A DNA stretch of 64,000 nt from Watersipora subatra (Eukaryota; Bryozoa; Gymnolaemata; Cheilostomatida; Watersiporidae): contig NC_088714.1 in NCBI RefSeq assembly GCF_963576615.1, positions 682,001 through 746,000 of the forward strand, written 5' to 3'. A program made the translations under genes and the position numbers. Positions 23,601 to 35,600 of this stretch are shown here, one piece after another. Below the pieces are notes generated by a model, which made no database searches, was not told the origin of the DNA, and was given only the letters and a program-made list of their open reading frames with translations. How positions within the stretch are numbered: position 1 is the stretch's first letter; every line of letters starts with the position of its first letter.

Positions 23601-26600
23601 AAGTTTACTTAATGGTAAGTACCTCTTTTTCAATAAGAAGTAACTCTGTGTCTGTCTTGCAAATAATTGTGGCATTTCTTTTACTTCCAGTAATCAGACC
23701 AACTTCCTGTCAACGAGACCAAATTGACACTTAAAACAGGTGACTGCTCATCACTGAGTCAGACAAGGTCAGATAAGATCAGACAGGTGACTGCTCCTCA
23801 CTGAAACCAGCCAGACACTCGATCAGGTGACTGTTCCCTATTGGGTTAAACAAGGTCAGACAGGTGACTGCTCATGAAGTCTCCTTCCCACCGGGCTAGT
23901 CAGCCAAAAGTACACCATCTGGTGCAAACTCGTAAGCTGTTAGGATTCATGAGCTTCCGGAATAATAAAATGAAATTATTTTCCATTGCAGTCTGCAAAC
24001 ACTCATCACCCAAACCGCAAAGAAATACGAAGCAGTAATAGCTAAAAATGATCCCTTGGCACCGCATTTCACAAGTAAGGTGACAAGCTCCTGTATTAGG
24101 TGTAAGTAAGGTGACAAGTTTCTGTATTAGGTGCAAGTAAGGTGACAAGTTCTTGTATTAGATGTAAGTAAGGTGACAAGTTCCTGTATTAGGTGTAAGT
24201 AAGGTGACAAGTTTCTGTATTAGGTGTAAGTAAGGTGACAAGTTCCTGTATTAGGTGTAAGTAAGGTGACAAACTCCTGTATTAGGTGTAAGTAAGGTGA
24301 CAAGTTCTTGTATTAGGTGTAAGTAAGGTGACAAGCTCCTGTATTAGGTGTAAGTAAGGTGACAAACTCCTGTTTTAGGTGTAAGTAAGGTGACCAGTTC
24401 TTGTATTAGGTGTGAGTAAGGTGACAAGTTCCGGTATTAGGTGTAAGTAAGGTGACAAGTTTCTGTATTAGGTGTAAGTAAGGTGACAAGTTCCTGTATT
24501 AGGTGTAAGTAAGGTGACAAGTTTCTGTATTAGGTGTAAGTAAGGTGACAAGTTCCTGTATTAGGTGTGAGTAAGGTGACAAGTTCCGGTATTAGGTGTA
24601 AGTAAGGTGACAAGTTTCTGTATTAGGTGTAAGTAAGGTGACAAGTTCCTGTATTAGGTGTAAGTAAGGTGACAAGTTTCTGTATTAGGTGTAAGTAAGG
24701 TGACAAGTTCCTGTATTAGGTGTAAGTAAGGTGACAAGTTCCTGTATTAGGTGTAAGTAAGGTGACAAGTTTCTGTATTAGGTGTAAGTAAGGTGACAAG
24801 CTCCTGTATTAGGTGTAAGTAAGGTGACAAGCTCCTGCATTAGGTGTAAGTAAGGTGACAAGCTCCGGTATTGGGTGTAAGTAAGGTGACAAGCTCCTGT
24901 ATTGGGTGTAAGTAAGGTGACAAGCTCCTGTATTAGGTGTTACGGCATTAACAATGACAGTAGTTTATAGACTTAGTAACCATCTGACAGACCTAGTTCC
25001 TTGTTGCTCTTGCTTCAATTGTATCAGTTCAGAAGAGCTGAGTTCAGTGCGTACAGTTCAACCTATATATACGGTACTGAGGTAAACATAGTAAGTTCTG
25101 CAAAGAGCCCGGTTACGAGGAACCTCACTAAGTTATTCAATAATACAGTTGATGATAATATTAATAAGGATATTAGTATTGATAATGATAGCAGGTGAGG
25201 ATAAAATGGCAATACATAAGTGGCGGGCAGTCAAGTGGAACAGACAGGCTATTAAAAAGATGAAAATTTATCATTTTTCATGAAGATATGAAGAAATGAG
25301 CCATTTGACTGCTCATGAAGGTGCGTGTGCTACTACGCACAAACTATTGGCATGAATCTAGGGCTAAAGAGGAGGCAAAGAATGAGGAAATAAAAGTGTC
25401 TGTAGAACCTTATTGCTCGTATCAACAACTTCAAAGGGTCAATCTAGCCAGACTTCCTAGTTAAAATAATCCAGGCTGTGTCATCATTGATGCTGTTGTC
25501 ACAGGAATAGTAGGAGCTATGAAAGAAAATGATGAAACAACAGATGTATCAGAACTAGAGAGGAGGTCTCAAGACTGGCACTATGTCCAGCAATCAGCTG
25601 AAAGCTGATTGCTGTTTATGTTGAGAGTAATGATCTCTCTTTTTAGACTGCAGGAAACTCTGCTCCATTATAAACCACAGAGATTACCAGAAGGCATTAG
25701 AGATCAACAGCTAAGAACAAATAGAGAATGTGGTCTTAGGAACCTTAGGGTTTGAAACAGATGTAGTACCATGCTAATAACAGACTTCAAAGTGGGCAGA
25801 ACACCGCACTAGTAGTAAGTTTTACTATCATAAGAGACTTGTCCATCTGTTTGAAGCCACACTTAGAAGTTGAGAGAAATATTGCATCATGCGGAATTTA
25901 AACTCATCACTTTCAACACGAACAACTTCACCCCTCCATTGCTCACTCACATGTGGAGTGTGCTACACTATGTGTCTACTCCTACTACATGAGCAACTCG
26001 GTGTAGCCAGAGTTAATCAGGGTTGAATGGCCATAGATGTACTCTCAGTATAGCCAGAGTTAATCAGGGTTGAATGGTAATAGATGTACTCTCAGTATAG
26101 CCAGAGTTAATCAGGGTTGAACGGTAATAGATGTACTCTCAGTATAGCCAGAGTTAATCAGGGTTGAATAGTCATAGATGTACTCTCAGTATAACCAGAG
26201 TTAATCAGGATTGAATAACATTAGACATACTTTCAGTATAGCCAGAGTTAATCAGAGTTGAATAGCCATAGATGTACTTTCAGTATAGCCGAAGTTAATC
26301 AGGATTGAATAACAATAGACATACTTTTCTAGCTGAAAAATCTGGCAATCTTTAGACTAGTTTAAGTAAGGAGTCGTGAAGCTGAAAAGACAGCACATAC
26401 ATGTAGGGACGGAAAACTCCTATTTAGAGGCGCAGGTTTATCTACTTAGATTTGTAATTGATTCATACCTTGATGACAGTTTTACCACTAGTCATCAAAT
26501 TTGAAAAATAATTTAGCATTAGAAATGTCAATGCTGAGAAACCTTACAGCTATCATAGCTAATATACCAAGAAACAGGCCCCCTATCCTGGTGACAGCAG

Positions 26601-29600
26601 ACCGGTGTGCTATTGTAATATCGATACAATCAGTGAGGAGAGACTTGAGAACTAATGCAATCTCTCAAAAGTGGGCAAACATAATAGTTCCATTAGCGGG
26701 TATCTCTGTCTACGCACCGTAGCACGTCTGACAAAATGTAAAGATATGTTTTCTCATTTGCCTAGAGCTCAGAAAGAAAGACTTCCAGCTAATCCTGCAA
26801 ACGATGTGTTTATAATAAATTGAACATAAAATTACCCCAAATGCTTCTCCACCTGTTAGCTGGTTTACAGTTCGCATGAACTCTTGACCATTCTGCTCGC
26901 TTCTCTCTTTGATGTTCACCAATAAGGTTCCAGAGAGAAGTAAGTAAAATATTCTAGCCTCATGACCCAACCTTGTGATAACCCGTCTCGCCTCATACCT
27001 ACAAAGTGTAAGTACACTGAGAGGATTAAACACTGGCCTTTAGTACTATAATAGGATGACAGGATGACATAATAGTAGTACTATATGACATCCTGTAGTA
27101 GTACTATAATAGTACTACTGCAGGATGACATACACACTACAATGAGAAGTAAACAATATATATTGAGCTCACATACAAACTGCAATGATATACCATGTAT
27201 ACCGAACATATATACAAACCCCAATGAAAGTTAACCAATGTATACTGAGCCTACATGTACAAACACACTGCAGTGAGAGCTAAGCAATGTATACTGTATA
27301 CACACATACATACCCAAATGAGAGCTAAGCAATGTATACTGCACACACACAGACATACCCCGATGAGAGGTGAGCAACCTATACTGTATACATACATAAA
27401 CCCAATGAGAGGAAAGTATCGCATACTGTATATATACAAACAAACCATAGTAAGAGGTAAGCAAAGTATGCTTTATGCATACATGCAGCAAAAAAGTAAA
27501 AGACGACCTACACTGGTACACTGTGGATAGCTAATCAACTACCTTTGATAAATCATAGCTTGGCAGAGTTGATCCTTGACATGGTCAGGATAATCTTCAA
27601 ATGCTGCGTGGCCTCGCAATAATGCTTTTATCTACAAACAGAGTATTGCAACCACCAGCTGTAATGCACGTTACCGGTATATACCCTGACTTTTATGGCA
27701 TAAACTTCATATACATGTATATTGGCTGAACAGCAACCCTTAGCTGAATATAAGCTCTATTGGTATTGGCTGAACAGCAACCCTTAGCTGAATATACAGT
27801 AAACTCTGTTGGTATTGGCTGTACAACAACTCATAGCTGAATATAAGCTCTGTTGGTATTGGCTGAACAGCAACCCATGGCTGAATGTAAACTCTGTTGT
27901 AATAGGCTAAATAGCAACCCATAGCTTAATATAAGCTCTGTTGGTATTGGCTGATTAGCAACTCATGGCTGAATATACAGTAAACTCTATTTGTATTGGC
28001 TGTACAGCAACTCATAGCTGAATATAAGCTCTGTTGGTATTGGCTGAACAGCAACTCATGGCTGAATATACAGTAAACTCTATTTGTATTGGCTGTACAG
28101 CAACTCATAGCTGAATATAAGCTCTGTTGGTATTGGCTGAACAGCAACTCATGGCTGAATATACAGTAAACTCTCTTTGTATTGGCTGTACAGCAACTCA
28201 TAGCTGAATGTAAACTCTCTTTGTATTGGCTGAACAGCAACTCATAACTGGATATAAACTCTGTAGGTATTGGCTGAACAGCAACTCAAGGCTGAATATA
28301 AACTCAGTTGGTATCGCTGAACAGCAAACCATGGCTGAATATAAGCCCTGTTGGTATTGGCTGATCAGCAACCCATGGCTGAATATAAGCTCTGTTGTTA
28401 TTGGCTAAACAGCAATCCATAGCTGAATGTAAACTCTGTTGTTATTGGCTAAACAGCAACCTACAGTTGAATATAGACGTTTGTTTGAGTTGACTGTATT
28501 ATACCCTCTAATGTTTACAAACTCATGTGTCAATTGTGTAGGTATTCAATACTTAACCTGTTGTTTCAAGCTTTATTGCAATATTAGAAATGTCTTACTG
28601 TTCGAATGTGCTCATCACTTCTTAGCCTTGGTGGAACTGTTAACACAGTTGCCAACCTTCCATTGTAACTTGGAGTTGTCTGAAAAGTAAAAACACAAAA
28701 TTGAAAGATTTTATGCAGTGCTGTTAAAGGAGTGTCTAATATATGTATGCATGGAGCAGTAGTAACACAGGACTGTGACAACTATAATATCAAATGTAAT
28801 ATACTAAGTTGCCTTCATAGCCTTTATTTATTTTTAAATGTGCAAATACTAATGGCTCAGTATAAAAATGGCTGACAATTATGGCCATTTTTCAGGGACA
28901 AGAAGGTCTTCAAGTTTGACATTCTATCCGCTTCTTGTTAGTCCATTTTAAGAGCTAGCAAAACCATCTCAGATCCAGCTGTATATAAAAACATTAAAAT
29001 ACTACCTTGTAGTTAGTAATGCAATTACAAATTAAGGGTGGCACAGCATTAAACTCCACGGAGCAATATAAGCCGGTTAATAAGGCAGATATGTTTAACT
29101 GTTAGTTTTGTTATTATCCTCTCCTGTCAGTTACATCTAACTGAGAATTGACCAAAACGGATCATGAAACTGACAGCAGAGGTTGAGAACAGTACCGGCA
29201 GATAAGTGTAGCTGTCGTCCTAACCAGCCAACAGGACATTGTCCATATCTTTAAAAATGTTCATGGCCTTCTTAGACTGAAGTTCAATGCTAAGGAAATA
29301 ATCATCTTCTACATCAGCCATCATCAGAATGCTAAAGGGTCTCTACATAACATTATAAATTGGAGTAGTGAGACCACCTACTGTGTAACTAAATGCTGAG
29401 TTGGCAGCAACCTGTCATCTAAGGCCAGTCTTTGATTATTGAGTGAGGATTATGAGCCATAGTGATATACTAGAGTGAGCTGATGAGTTTCTATGGGCAT
29501 ACTTGAACTTTTAAGTCGAAATTAAGTATTAGTTCTGAGCTGCCGATGTGCTTCTGAAATGTCAGTACAGAGGCCATAGAGGTCAGAGGTTACAGAGGTC

Positions 29601-32600
29601 ACTGCATCAAGACAAAATCAAGGAACTTCTTCAGGATCAAACAGACACAAGGAGAAACTAACAAACATGCATAACTGGAATCAAAGGTGTCTAACTTTAC
29701 ATAGACCTATTAACTATACTATAGTATATATTAACGTATAATTAATAGGTCTATGTACAAGCATGACTATGACTGTGTACAAGGCAGAAAAACAAATGGA
29801 CAACTGATAAATTTAGCTGCATTCTAATGTAGAACATGGTAAAGACTGCAAAGGGGTGATTTGATTAGTGTCTCTATTGTAGTGTAAAATGATGTCATAT
29901 TTGTAAGGAAGCATAGGTATGGGCTATCAGGAGAGACTATCTATCATTCACAAAAGAATGACAACTTTAGCGGGTGAGATAATGTGCAGGTAGCAACTCA
30001 GTCCAAGAGATAGACAGATAATCAATGTACTTCAATGCCAACTCTATAAGAAATTTTTAATAATTATGTTTACAATATTTTGTATGCTTGCTTTAGGGTA
30101 GCAAAAGGAAGAAAAAGAGCGTTGGAAGGAGACATAAAGAGTGAAGATTCTCATAAGGAAGGGAGAGAGTTAAATAGAGTTGTGGGAGTCATGGCAAAAG
30201 GTTCTATATGGTGCGGGGAAAGATGTACAACATCCTAGATCTTGGCTTCTAGTTCTCCTAGTTTGTACTTTCAGGGCAAATGCTGTTTGCTATCTCTGTT
30301 TCTCTCACTTCTTACACCATTTTAATGTGATCCATCGGGTCTGAGGACTTTGTATTGAAGTCATATTTTCACTCGAAAGCAACCAAACAGTTCAAAACTT
30401 TTGTTACATATTACAAAAAGTTCAGACACATTTTCATCTAACATTGCAAGAGGCAACATGACTAAGACGTTCTGTTAAAGCTTACTTCAGGGGAGGGGAA
30501 AGGTGTATCCATACTGGGCCATAGGTAGACTATGCATTGCATGACTAAGCTGGTGTTCTGTGGTGAATCAGATACATAATAACCATAATAATGTAACCAT
30601 AATAATAGCAAAGCTTATCATAAGCATTGAGAAAGGTTATTATCAGCCAGATCTTCCTACAAGCTGTTCTAGTTGGTTAACAGATACAGAGTTTACCTAT
30701 TGTAACAGTTCCTCTATAGAGTAGTTTGAATGTTTCAAAGCAGCCCAAGACAACCTACTTTTGGTAAAGGTTAGTCAGTGAAGCAAGATATATCATTATC
30801 ACTCATTCTTTTTGCGCTACGTCTGTTTTCGACTGTAGCCCAAACTTGTCATGCCTAACTAAACGGTGGGTCTAAGGCTCTAAGCAGACACTTGCGAGAG
30901 CTTTAGTTGGGCACATAGAGTTATCTCCCCCCTAGAGGGATAACTGTGCCATCAACAACACGAGCGTTTCCGGTGCCAACAAGGAGCGTTTAGGCCGCGC
31001 CCCTTTTTTGTGCTAGTCAATCGCAGTGATTGACAACGCTAACATCAGCCATCAGAATGATCATGAATTTCCACAGTTAAGATAGTAATTATTGCTCATA
31101 TTAAAGAAATGATGATTATAGTTTATTACTCTAATATATGCTTATTAATTAAAGCAATTCAATACCTACATGCATTTCAAAGGCACTGAATAGATAGTGT
31201 TAAGTAAGTGAGTTTATGCAATCGGTTACTCCAATGATATACAGCCCCCACACATGGGGGGCTGTATATCATTGGTTACTCATAGATAAGATAGATAGTC
31301 ATACTGGGGTTGTATTACATTGGTGTGATGGGAAGCTAATCGACTGCCATCAACTGAAAGTATTGACATTGCATGGTGATAGAGTGATTCATTGTCACCT
31401 CAGTTCACAAACAGCCCTTGCATGTAATATTAGATTTCAATACATATCAATCAAATACATAGACTAGCTTGAAGCAAAAATGTCCACTAGTTAGTGGACA
31501 TCTTTGCTTGATGTAAGCAAGCAAAAAGTTTGAAAGTTAGAGTGGTAAATGTTGCTTTATGTTAGATAAAAATAAATTATACTTAATTATATTAAATTAT
31601 AATTATTTAAAAATCAAAAAAGACTTTTTTATTACTTTATTTATTAAATAATTTTTTATTGTAATCATAGTTAAACAGATTATATTTAGCCATCACTTGC
31701 TAATTATTTCACATTTACATTTAAACACATTTGCAGTTTCATTTTTTTCCTAATTCGTTTCAACAAAAAACTTCTTTCATGATATGAAATTTAAAAGTTG
31801 TAGTTGTTTGAAAAAGCTTGAAAACATTTACAGTTGTTCTTATTTTCTCTCTTCTCTTAATTTATTTCAATTACACAAAACACTGCTCATAATATGTAGT
31901 TTGAAAGTTAAATTGGCAAATGTTGTTATATGTTCAATAAAAATAAATTATAACGTACTTAATTATACTAAATTATAATTATATAAAAATAAAATAGACT
32001 CTTTTATTACCTTATTTATTAAATAATTTTTCATTGTAATCATAGCTAAACAGATTATATTTAGCCATAACTTGCTAATTATTTTATATTTAAACACATT
32101 TACAGTTTTTTTTCCTAACTTATTTCAACAAAACACTTCTTTCATGATATGAAATTTAAAAGTTGTAGTTATTTGAAAAAGCTTGAAAATCTTTACAGTT
32201 GTTTTCTTTTTCCTCTTAATTCATTTAAACTGCTTAAAAATATTTTCTCATGATATGAAATTTAAAAGTTAGAATGGTAAATGTTATATAAAAATAAATT
32301 TTCTGTCCAAAGACTTTTTTATTACTCGGGCAACTCGGGTAGTACAGCTCATAGTTGATGGCAGTCGATTAGCTTCCCATCACACCAATGCAATACAACC
32401 CCAGTATGACTATCTATCTTATCTATGAGTAACTGATTGCATTAACTCACTTACTTAACACTATCTATTCAGTGCCTTTGCAAGTCAAGTAGGTATCAGG
32501 GATTACGTGTATGTCACAATTTCCATTTCCATAATTCATTTCCATATCATTTCCATAAAATTTCCATAATTTATTTCCATATTAATTCTATTTCCATAAC

Positions 32601-35600
32601 ATTTCCATAATTCATTTCCATATTATTTCCATAACATTTCCCTACTTCATTTCCATATTATTTCCATTTTCATAACATTTCCATAATTTATTTCCATATT
32701 ATTTCCATTTCCATAACATTTCCTTAACTCATTTACATATTATTTCCATTTCCATAACATTTCCCTACTTCATTTCCATATTATTTTCATTTCCATATTA
32801 CTTCCATTTCAATAACAGTTCCATATTATTTCCATTTCAATAACATTTCCATATTTCTAAAATAAAATTTCCATATCCAGCTCCCTAGAATTATGGAAAT
32901 ATTTATGCTTATGGAAACAATGATAGACAGGGGGCTGTATATCATTGGCTGTATATTATTGCTGTATGGGGCTGTGGGGGGCCGCATATCATTGATGGAA
33001 ATGGATATGAAAAAGTAAACATTCCCATAATATGTTTAGCGATCCCTGGTAGGTATTGAATTGCTTTAAATAATAAGCATATATTAGAGTAATAAAATAT
33101 ACTCATCATTTCTTTAATATGAGCATTAATTACAATCTTAACTGGAAATTCATGATCCTTGTTTAACCCTTCTCATGGCTGATGTTATTGATCTAGTCAA
33201 TCACTACGACTGACTAACACAAAAAAGGGGCGTGGCCTAGACGCTCCTCGATGGCACCGGAAACGCTCGTGTAGTTATCACTCTAGGGGGAGATAACTCT
33301 ATGGTTGGGCACAATTTGTAAGCCGGATTCATCCATCTGGCCTGACAATTGGAAAAGCCATTAGCTAGTTGGTAAACTTTATTCTTTCCCAATTGCACGA
33401 CTGGCGGGTGTGATAGAATCATAATCAGGCGCAGCTACTGTAGCACTCGGCTTCCTTGCGAGTAATGATAGAAGAATAACCAATCAAATTGGTTGCTTAC
33501 GCAATGTTCACGCCATTGATTGAATAGCACGAAGTATAGTGAATATACGGTATTTCCCGTAACAAAGCTGTGATAACATTTCTATAGTTTAGTTGAATGA
33601 GCTGTAACGCTCAACTAGGCTGGCTTGACAGTCACTAGCTTAAAGCGAAACTGTCGAAGGACCAGAGGTACAGATAAGAACAATTGTGCGTTCTTTTTTG
33701 TTAGTAGGTTAACTGTTAAGAAATAAGATTTTTTAACTAAGTATATCTAACTTGGTGCAACTTGGAATCTGATAGTTTATACTATCTATTTGGCCTTTGC
33801 TATAAATTATGATCAGATATTTTTTAATTTCAAATTAATGGTCATTAGTTTGATAGTAGTCTCTCTCGATACGTAGTTTTTCCTAGTGTACGTTGCTGCT
33901 GACATTTCAAACAAGTGTTCGCTAACGAGCTCTGGTATTTGTGAGTGAAATAAGCAAATAGTTGCTGGAGCGTGGCAAGTTATTTTCAGGAATGATATAA
34001 AACCTGTTGGGGTTTGTATCATTGTTTTCAGTAAGAGTCACATGCACTTATGACTTAGCTCAGTATGTATTGCTTGTTGTCAAGTCTATCATTTACAATT
34101 AATCAAGAAAATTATGCTCTTGTTGGTGAGCTCAGCTACTTAACGGGCAACAGCCTTTCCAGTTACCTTGGCAACTACCTGTCAGTCATTCAATTGAATT
34201 TGCGACAGCCTTAAGCCTTTGGTGTTGGCAGGCAGCAAGATGGCCGACTCCGGTCAACATATACAGTTGGAGGATGTCAAGCAGTCTATCACATGTGGAA
34301 TTTGTCTTCAATTAGTTTCTGATCCGAGAGCCTTGACTTGCGGTCACACTTACTGTCTACCATGCCTTAAAGGCTTTCAAGGATCAACAGAGAGAGCTGA
34401 GTGTCCGCTATGCAGGACTATGACGGTTCCTGGCAAACAAGACCTCGATCTGCTGCCAGTCAACAAGTTAGCATCTGACCTCGTTAAACTAGTTCACACC
34501 TATGACCCAAGCAGCAAAGGTAAGTCAAGGTCATTCAGTAACGTATTGAAAATGAATTTTAATTAAATCAACTGTTAAATTAAGTACCACCCAAACAACA
34601 CAGGCTTAGACCGATATTATCCTCAAGGAGTGCAGAGTTACTAGTTTTGGTAAACATAATCGCTTGCAATGGATTGATGATATTGACTCGTGGTTTGAAG
34701 GCTGTGTTTAGGACAGCAACAGAAGGATCTGTCACTGTTGAGGTAAAGGTTGTTGCATCGCAATGAGCCAAATTGTTCATAAGCCAGGTAGTTTCCATCT
34801 TTAGATAAAAGTAGAAATGTTTTTGATATTTTTATAAAAACTTTTTGCTTTGTTTGATTTTATATTATTTATTACTGACGGAGAACCTGTCTAGCTGCTT
34901 TCAAGCTTTGGATGAAAAAGTGTCTCACAGAAAAAGCAGCACCCCAACAGTCAACAGCTCCTATTCATTGTTGTCTTGTTTGCCAGAACTACAAGAACCA
35001 TTGTGTGCTGAGCAAAGAAATCAAAACCGTAGTTTGTTCTGAGGAATGGAGTAAAACTGGGTGTCATTGTGTCATTGTACCTCATAAAATGTTTTGAACA
35101 TCACGGAAAATTTTTCGAGTCAGCTCAAGGGCAGCAATTATTTTACTAGCCCTTTCGCTATTCACTCGGTGTTTGTAACACAAAGAGAAAGAAGACAACA
35201 CTTGAAGATCAAAGATTACTTCAAAACTACCTTGTTCCTACTAGAGAGCTAATTTATTGCATGTTACTCTTCTTACGTATAAAAGATCAATTAACTGTAT
35301 ATTTTTACGTAGAGCCTCCGGTAAAATGGGAACCAAAGAAAGAAGCTCCTCGCCCCGCTCGAACTGAAAGACGACAGGGTGTAGAACAAATGCTAGAGAT
35401 GCTACAGCGCTTGCAGCTGGACAGACGTGAGCGTTCAAGTGAGCGTCCTAGCGGCCCTCCCCCTAGTGGTTCAGATGTTGTGCACAAGCATATCACTTGC
35501 GATGAGTGCAGGAGAGATAACATTAAAGGACATCGGTACAAGTGTGGGTGGGTGCTTAGCTCTGTTTCTCTAAAGAGCTCTACCAAATACCTATAGGTTC

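Larger units (their letters stand above)
30915..33303. mobile_element. Mutator-like foldback transposon with 9-bp target duplication
   Basis: Long inverted repeats run from ATAGAGTTATCTCCCCC at 30915 to its complement ending near 33302. The arms stay alignable for 300-450 bp (CACGAGCGTTTCCGGTGCC, AGCTTCCCATCACACCAATG), although the right arm is split by a TTTCCATA-type array. The 9-mer GTTGGGCAC flanks both sides (30906-30914 and 33304-33312). Long terminal repeats plus 9-bp duplications suggest a Mutator-like element. The loop carries the AT-rich interspersed repeat in several copies. No transposase was seen. Confidence 0.75.

Noticed and set aside
24070-24945. A CRISPR-like array
   Set aside because: Units are directly adjacent with no unique spacers, and the sequence is an animal intron.
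34912-35097. A cysteine-rich plus-strand frame that might be a B-box exon of the RING gene
   Set aside because: Its phase does not fit exon 1, whereas exon 1 joins directly and in phase to 35313. The cysteine spacing does not match a B-box, and no donor ends the frame before its stop.
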